DNA from: Gammaproteobacteria bacterium Ga0077536
Lineage (GTDB): Bacteria > Pseudomonadota > Gammaproteobacteria > Ga0077536
Length of the DNA: 64,000 nt
Direction of reading: 5' to 3'
Assembly: GCA_001464935.1 (NCBI GenBank)
Contig: LNEL01000056.1
Location: 62,001-126,000 of the forward strand
Position 1 is the stretch's first letter. Each line of letters begins with the position of its first letter. The translations under genes and the position numbers were made by a program. The notes under the pieces were generated by a model. That model was not told the DNA's origin. It made no database searches and was given only the letters and a program-made list of their open reading frames with translations. Positions 58,940-64,000 of this stretch are shown piece by piece.

Positions 58940-60820
58940 ATGAGCACCGTACGCGAGTCCACGGGCCCCGCGCCCACCCCTGTGACAGCCCCGGACCACG
59001 GCGCAGATGCGCTCGTCGGTCTGCTGCAGAAGGAAGGCCTCGTCGCGGACACCCAGTTGCGCTATGCGACCCGCGTGCGCGCCAAGCTCGACAGCCATGT
59101 CTCGCTGCTGAAAGTCCTGCAGGATCTCGACATCATCAAGCCGGAACACATCCGGCAGGCCGTGCGCGCGAATCCGAAGTCGGTGCGCCTCGGCGACCTC
59201 CTGATCGAACTCGGCCATCTGCGCGACGCGGACCTGCGCGCGGCCCTCGCGGCCCAGGCCGCCGCCACCGAGCGCCGCAAGCTCGGCGAGATCCTGGTCG
59301 AGAGCCATTTCATCACCGAACAGAAGCTGACCGACGTGCTGGCCGACCTGCTCGGCATCGAGGCGGTGGAGCCGCGCGTCAGCGAGATCGAGCCGACCCT
59401 GCTCGCGCGCATCAATCTGCGCATGTGCCAGGAGTGCGTGCTGATCCCGGTCGCCGAGCGCGACGGCAGTGTGACGGTCGCCTTCGGCGACCCGCTCGAT
59501 GCGCGCCACCGCGGTGTCGCCGAGCAGATGTTCGGCAGTGCGTTGACGGCCGCGATTGCCCGCCCCAGCCTGATTCGCGAAGCGCTGGCGGCCTACGAGC
59601 GCGGTGTGCGCTCGATCAGCGCCACCGTCAGCGAACAGACGGCGATGTCGATCGTCAACGACATCATCCGCGACGCCCTGCAGGCCGGCGCGAGCGATAT
59701 CCACATCGAACCTTACAAGAGCCGCCTGCGCGTGCGCCTGCGGCTCGACGGCGTGATGGTCGAGCACTGCGACATCGATCGCGATCTCGCACCGTCGGTG
59801 ACGAGCCGGCTGAAGATCATGGGCAATGCGGACATCGCCGAGCGGCGCCGTCATCAGGACGGCCGGATCCAGTTCGAGGATCCGCAGAGCGGCGAGACGG
59901 CCGACATCCGCGCGTCGTTCTATGTGACGGTGTTCGGCGAGAAAATCGTGCTGCGTCTGCTGAACCGCAAGACAGAACTCATCAGCATCGATGACATCGG
60001 CATGGGCCCGCGCATGCTCGACCGCTTCCGCTATGACGCGCTCGACGTGCCGACCGGAGTCGTGATCATCACCGGCCCGACCGGCTCGGGCAAGACGACC
60101 ACGCTCTACAGCTGCGTCGACTACCTGAACGACCCGAACACCAGCATCGTCACCGCCGAGGACCCGGTCGAATACGTCATCGACGGCATCGCGCAGTGTT
60201 CGATCAACCCGAAGATCAACCTGACCTTCGAAGAAACCTTGCGCCACATCGTGCGCCAGGACCCGGACATCATCGTGCTCGGCGAAATCCGCGATCGCTT
60301 CTCGGCGGACACCGCGATCCAGGCGGCGCTGACCGGCCACAAGGTGCTGACGACCTTCCACACCGAGGACAGCATCGGCGGTCTGCTGCGGCTGCTGAAC
60401 ATGGAGATCGAGGCCTTCCTGATTTCCTCGACCGTCGTCTCGGTGGTCGCGCAGCGGCTGCTGCGGCGGGCCGCGGAAATCCGTCGCCTCGGCTGCGCCG
60501 CCGAGGACCTGCAGGGCGCACATTTCATGTTCGGCCGTGGCTGCGCGGCTTGTCGCTACACCGGCTACAAAGGCCGGGTGTGCGTGTTCGAACTGCTGGT
60601 GCTCAATGAAATGGTGAAGGACGCCATCCTCAATCGCCGCACGTCCTACGAGATCCGCCGCATCAGCGTCGAGACCTCGGGTCTCGTGACGCTGGTCGAG
60701 GACGGTCTGTTCAAGGCTAGTCTCGGCATTACATCGCTGCAGGAAGTGCTGCGCGATCTGCCGCGCGTGATGAAACCCCGGCGCATCGAGGAAATCCGGC
60801 GCCTGCTCGGAGCGGTCTGA
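58940..60820 (+). CDS. GspE/PilB family secretion/pilus-type ATPase
   Basis: 626 aa; GPTGSGKTTTLYSC, IVTAEDPVEYVIDGIAQCSINPK, IIVLGEIRDRFSADTAIQAALTGHKVLTTFHTED, CAACRYTGYKGRVCVFELL. Confidence 0.93.
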   Translation: MSTVRESTGPAPTPVTAPDHGADALVGLLQKEGLVADTQLRYATRVRAKLDSHVSLLKVLQDLDIIKPEHIRQAVRANPKSVRLGDLLIELGHLRDADLRAALAAQAAATERRKLGEILVESHFITEQKLTDVLADLLGIEAVEPRVSEIEPTLLARINLRMCQECVLIPVAERDGSVTVAFGDPLDARHRGVAEQMFGSALTAAIARPSLIREALAAYERGVRSISATVSEQTAMSIVNDIIRDALQAGASDIHIEPYKSRLRVRLRLDGVMVEHCDIDRDLAPSVTSRLKIMGNADIAERRRHQDGRIQFEDPQSGETADIRASFYVTVFGEKIVLRLLNRKTELISIDDIGMGPRMLDRFRYDALDVPTGVVIITGPTGSGKTTTLYSCVDYLNDPNTSIVTAEDPVEYVIDGIAQCSINPKINLTFEETLRHIVRQDPDIIVLGEIRDRFSADTAIQAALTGHKVLTTFHTEDSIGGLLRLLNMEIEAFLISSTVVSVVAQRLLRRAAEIRRLGCAAEDLQGAHFMFGRGCAACRYTGYKGRVCVFELLVLNEMVKDAILNRRTSYEIRRISVETSGLVTLVEDGLFKASLGITSLQEVLRDLPRVMKPRRIEEIRRLLGAV

Positions 60821-61665
60821 TGGGACACGAGAAATCCCTGCTCGATACGATCAGTGAACGTCTGCAGGCGGAAGACTTCGAGTTGCCCGTCTATTCGCCG
60901 ATTGCGGCCCGGGTGCAGACCCTGGCGAGCAATCCGAATACCGAGCTCGAACAACTCGAAAAAGTGTTGCTGCACGACGCGACGCTGTCGGCTGAAATCC
61001 TGCGGCTGGCGAACTCCTCGTTCTTCGCCGGCCTCAACAAGATTGAAACCGTGCGCGCGGCGATCACGCGACTCGGCTTCCAGCAAATCGTCAGTCTCGC
61101 GGTCGTCTGCGCGCAGCGCGAGCAGTTCCGCTCCGGTGACCGGGAACTCGCCGGCTGGATCGGCCAGCTGTGGCGGCATTCACTGGCCTGCGCAGTGGCC
61201 GGCAAATGGATTGCCGAGCGTTGCGGTTATCGCGAGCGCGCGAGCGAAGTGTTCCTGGCCGGCCTGTTCCATGACATCGGCAAGCTCGTGCTGTTCAAGG
61301 CCATCGAAGACTGTCGGGCTCGCCAGCTGATCCAGGCAGGGCTGCCGAATGCGCTGCTGCTCGAAATCGTCGGTGCGCTGCACGCGGAGCAGGGCGCGCT
61401 GCTGCTCGAGCGCTGGCAGCTGCCGCCGCTGTACGTCGACATTGCGCGGCAGCACGCTGCGCCCGAGCCCGACGAACTGAATCCGATCGGCCTGATGGTG
61501 CGGCTGGCGAACCTGACCTGTCTGAAGCTCGGTCTCGATCTGCGGCACGAACCCTCGATCTTGCTCGCCTCGACCCCCGAGGCCGCGGCGCTGGGCATCA
61601 AGGAAGTCGCGCTCGCCGAACTCGAAATCATGCTCGAAGACGGGGTGATGAAGCTCGCGGTGTAG
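60820..61665 (+). CDS. HDOD domain-containing protein
   Basis: 281 aa; LPVYSPIAARVQTLASNPNTELEQLEKVLLHDATLSAEILRLANSSFFAGLNKIETVRAAITRLGFQQIVSLAV; start overlaps the preceding stop. Confidence 0.92.
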   Translation: MGHEKSLLDTISERLQAEDFELPVYSPIAARVQTLASNPNTELEQLEKVLLHDATLSAEILRLANSSFFAGLNKIETVRAAITRLGFQQIVSLAVVCAQREQFRSGDRELAGWIGQLWRHSLACAVAGKWIAERCGYRERASEVFLAGLFHDIGKLVLFKAIEDCRARQLIQAGLPNALLLEIVGALHAEQGALLLERWQLPPLYVDIARQHAAPEPDELNPIGLMVRLANLTCLKLGLDLRHEPSILLASTPEAAALGIKEVALAELEIMLEDGVMKLAV

Positions 61666-61782
61666 GCACGGCGCTGCCCCGCACCGCATCGAAATTTCCG
61701 TCGTCTGCGGCGTCACGGCCATCTGGTGGCGCGCACGGTGTCGGCATAAGCTCCCGTCCTCAACCGATCGGGAGTGTCCGTC

Positions 61783-62127
61783 ATGCGGATCGACGTACGG
61801 GGCAGCCACGGCGGGTCCGATGGCGGCTACCGCCGCTGGATAGAGAGCCATGTCCGTCAGGCTTTTGCGCGCGTCGATCGACGCATCGAGCGCATTGCCG
61901 TCCACCTGTCCGACGTCCACGGCCCGCGCGGCGGCATCGACAAGCGGTGCGTGGTGCATGTGTGCCTGGAGCGCGGTCTCGAAACCGTGGTGCAGGAGCG
62001 CGACGCGGACATCCGCGTGCTGCTCGACCGCGTGATCGGTCGCAGCCGCCGCGTCGTGAACCGGCTGGGCGCGCTGCGCCTGCGTCGCAGCCACGCCGCG
62101 CGGCCGGCGCACGCCTGGCCGCCGTGA
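61783..62127 (+). CDS. HPF/RaiA-like (ribosome hibernation factor-like) protein
   Basis: 114 aa; YRRWIESHVRQAFARVDRRIERIAVHLSDVHGPRGGIDKRCVVHVCLE. Confidence 0.65.
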   Translation: MRIDVRGSHGGSDGGYRRWIESHVRQAFARVDRRIERIAVHLSDVHGPRGGIDKRCVVHVCLERGLETVVQERDADIRVLLDRVIGRSRRVVNRLGALRLRRSHAARPAHAWPP

Positions 62128-62149
62128 CGCTCCCAGCGCAGCCCTGCGT

Positions 62150-63007
62150 TCAGCCAGCCCGCGCGGCGCCCGGGCCCAGCGCAAAGGCGCGATCGCGGTC
62201 GGCACCGAGGCTCGCGGGTGGCTGCACCGGCGCACGCCGGCCGTTCGGCACCTGCGCCTCGACATTGCCGCTGTAGTAACCGAGCAGGTCGAGAAACGTC
62301 GGCGACAGCGTCGCCACGGTGTCCGGCCACAAGACCGCGTTCCAGTTGATCTGCGGGCGCAGCCAGCGCATCACGTAATAGCCGAACAGCGCCGCGCGGT
62401 GCTGGTCGCGCGAGCGGTTGTCGCCGGTCTGGTGCCACAGGCGGCCGTCCATCACGAGCAGGCTGCCGGCGGGCGCGAGCACGGGCACGGTGGCGACCTG
62501 CTCGTCGGCGGCCGGGCCGCGGCCGCGCCGATGCGAGCCGGGGACATAGCGCGTGCCGCCGTTCTCCTCGGTGAAATCGTCGAGCACCCACGCGACATTG
62601 CAGGCGAGTGGCTGATCCGGCCATGGCGGCAGCACATAGCCCTGATCGGCATGCAGCGCCATGCGGCCGCTGCCGGGTGCGGTGATGTTCGCGCTGAAAT
62701 TCGAGATCAGGAACGACTCGCCCAAGGTCTGGCGCACGAACTGCAGCGCGTCCGGCCGCTGGATCAGGTCGACGAACACCGGATCGAGATTGAACAGGTG
62801 GAAGACGCGTCGATTGCGCGTGTCGGTGTCGAACGCATACCCGCGTGTCGGCACGCCGTCCGCTTCACTGGCGTCAGCGGCGGCCTCGAGGCGCGCGCGC
62901 ACCTCGCGCGTGGCGGCCGCTGACAGGACCCCGGTCAGCACCACGAGCCCGTCGTCGCGCAGGGCCTGCAGCGCCCGTTCGCGATCGGGGGTGACGACGG
63001 CGCTCAT
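62150..63007 (-). CDS. Phytanoyl-CoA dioxygenase (PhyH) family protein
   Basis: 285 aa; ALHADQGYVLPPWPDQPLACNVAWVLDDFTEENGGTRYVPGSHRRG. Confidence 0.92.
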   Translation of the reverse strand: MSAVVTPDRERALQALRDDGLVVLTGVLSAAATREVRARLEAAADASEADGVPTRGYAFDTDTRNRRVFHLFNLDPVFVDLIQRPDALQFVRQTLGESFLISNFSANITAPGSGRMALHADQGYVLPPWPDQPLACNVAWVLDDFTEENGGTRYVPGSHRRGRGPAADEQVATVPVLAPAGSLLVMDGRLWHQTGDNRSRDQHRAALFGYYVMRWLRPQINWNAVLWPDTVATLSPTFLDLLGYYSGNVEAQVPNGRRAPVQPPASLGADRDRAFALGPGAARAG

Positions 63008-63879
63008 GCCGACTGCATCTGGGCGCGCAGCGAGCGCTGATGGCCCGGCACGGCGGGAATGTCCTCGAAGCCGGCGGGCGCGGGCCGCAGCTTTGGAAAC
63101 GCCGGGTGGCGAAACGGCTGCCCGGCGACCAGGCGCTCGTGCAGCCCTGCGACCAGCGGCGCGGGCGCCGGCGCCGGACGCGTCGCGTAGACGGCGTCAT
63201 CGCCGAAGAAGCGCAGCGACAGCGTGCGTCGCCGCGCGCCGGTGGTGGCAGCGCCGCCGTGCAGGATCTGCGGATGGAACACCACGACATCGCCCGGTTC
63301 GACGGCAAAGGACACGATATCCCAGTCCGCGCGCGTCGCCTCGATGTCGGGTAGCCGCGGGAGGCCTTGCGCATAGATCGGGCGGGTGTCGTCGGCCGCA
63401 TCGAAAGCCGACCCGTCATACAGCGGGCCGCGATGCGAGCCACGCACGAACTCGAGCGAATGTTCGCGGGCCACGGCGTCGAAACTCAACCACATCACCG
63501 CCATCTGTTCGCCGTCGAGGGCCAGGTATGGCGAGTCCTGATGCCACGGCGTGCGACGCATCGCCCGCCCTTCCTTGAGGAAAATCTGCTCGTACAGGAA
63601 CCATACATCCGGCGCCTGCCACAGCCCTGCGACGAGATCCGCAATGACCGAGTCACACAGCAGCTCGCGATACGCGAGCGCGGCTTCGGGGTGGCAGAGA
63701 TCCTGGTAGAAAGTACCGTCTTCGCTTTCGTAGAAGCGGCAGGCCGATGCGGTCGGATGCGCGCGGCTCCAGTCGAACAGATCGCGCGCCGCCGCCACCG
63801 TCGCGGCATCGAGCGCGCCCGGCAGGTAGACGACGCCGTGTTCGCGCCATTCGGCGGCTTGGTCTGACAGGATCTTCAT
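63004..63879 (-). CDS. Phytanoyl-CoA dioxygenase (PhyH) family protein
   Basis: 291 aa from MKILSDQAAEWREHGVVYLPGALD; TPWHQDSPYLALDGEQMAVMWLSFDAVAREHSLEFVRGSHRGPLYD, DVVVFHPQILHGG. Confidence 0.93.
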   Translation of the reverse strand: MKILSDQAAEWREHGVVYLPGALDAATVAAARDLFDWSRAHPTASACRFYESEDGTFYQDLCHPEAALAYRELLCDSVIADLVAGLWQAPDVWFLYEQIFLKEGRAMRRTPWHQDSPYLALDGEQMAVMWLSFDAVAREHSLEFVRGSHRGPLYDGSAFDAADDTRPIYAQGLPRLPDIEATRADWDIVSFAVEPGDVVVFHPQILHGGAATTGARRRTLSLRFFGDDAVYATRPAPAPAPLVAGLHERLVAGQPFRHPAFPKLRPAPAGFEDIPAVPGHQRSLRAQMQSA

Positions 63880-63952
63880 CGAGAATGCTCCTTGCATGGG
63901 CGACCGGCAGAATGGACTTGATACGCGATCGCCGTCCGCTTGCCAAGCCGCG

Positions 63953-64000
63953 TCAAAGACCTTGTTCATCGGCGGCAACGGCCATCTCCCACGACCAGCG
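63953..64000 (-). CDS. Possible C-terminal end of a gene entering from beyond the window
   Basis: Minus-strand open frame RWSWEMAVAADEQGL* at the edge; too short to assign. Confidence 0.2.
   Translation of the reverse strand, partial: RWSWEMAVAADEQGL

Noticed and set aside
62150-63879. Tandem PhyH genes as a natural-product cluster
   Set aside because: Two adjacent phytanoyl-CoA dioxygenase family genes are common catabolic neighbours; no NRPS, PKS or other biosynthetic core genes nearby.
1-64000. CRISPR arrays, rRNA, tRNA, prophage or integrated element
   Set aside because: No regularly spaced repeats, no tRNA cloverleaf or rRNA core sequences, and no integrase, phage structural or transposase proteins found on reading both strands.

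Overview
64 kb of high-GC, densely coding chromosome that looks proteobacterial, probably gammaproteobacterial (hrpB, yheU/UPF0270, yaeQ, hslO, tamAB). I saw no rRNA, tRNA, CRISPR array, prophage or intact transposase. Most of the window is ordinary metabolism and envelope function: leuA, a P450, hslO, a molybdopterin oxidoreductase, an RND efflux operon, TamAB, an MCP, hydantoinase A/B, an amidohydrolase, FAH and PhyH enzymes. Most interesting points: (1) a SelW/Rdx-family selenoprotein gene at 43615-43833 with an in-frame UGA in a CxxU motif and a bSECIS-like hairpin just downstream; the stop-to-stop ORF track misses it. (2) A photoactive-yellow-protein-like PAS protein (26030-25638, minus) that keeps the chromophore Cys, Tyr42, Glu46 and Met100 equivalents. 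It is followed by two paralogous PAS-GGDEF and PAS-GGDEF-EAL genes, a candidate light/c-di-GMP cassette. (3) A translationally overlapping tmm-tdm pair (trimethylamine to TMAO to dimethylamine plus formaldehyde). (4) A junction of two decayed genes at 20.7-21.4 kb. (5) Several exact palindromic operators, a 22-bp inverted-repeat element at 54.4 kb, and an orphan GspE/PilB-like ATPase with MshEN-like motifs coupled to an HDOD protein. All calls are from reading the sequence and recalled family motifs; no database search was run.
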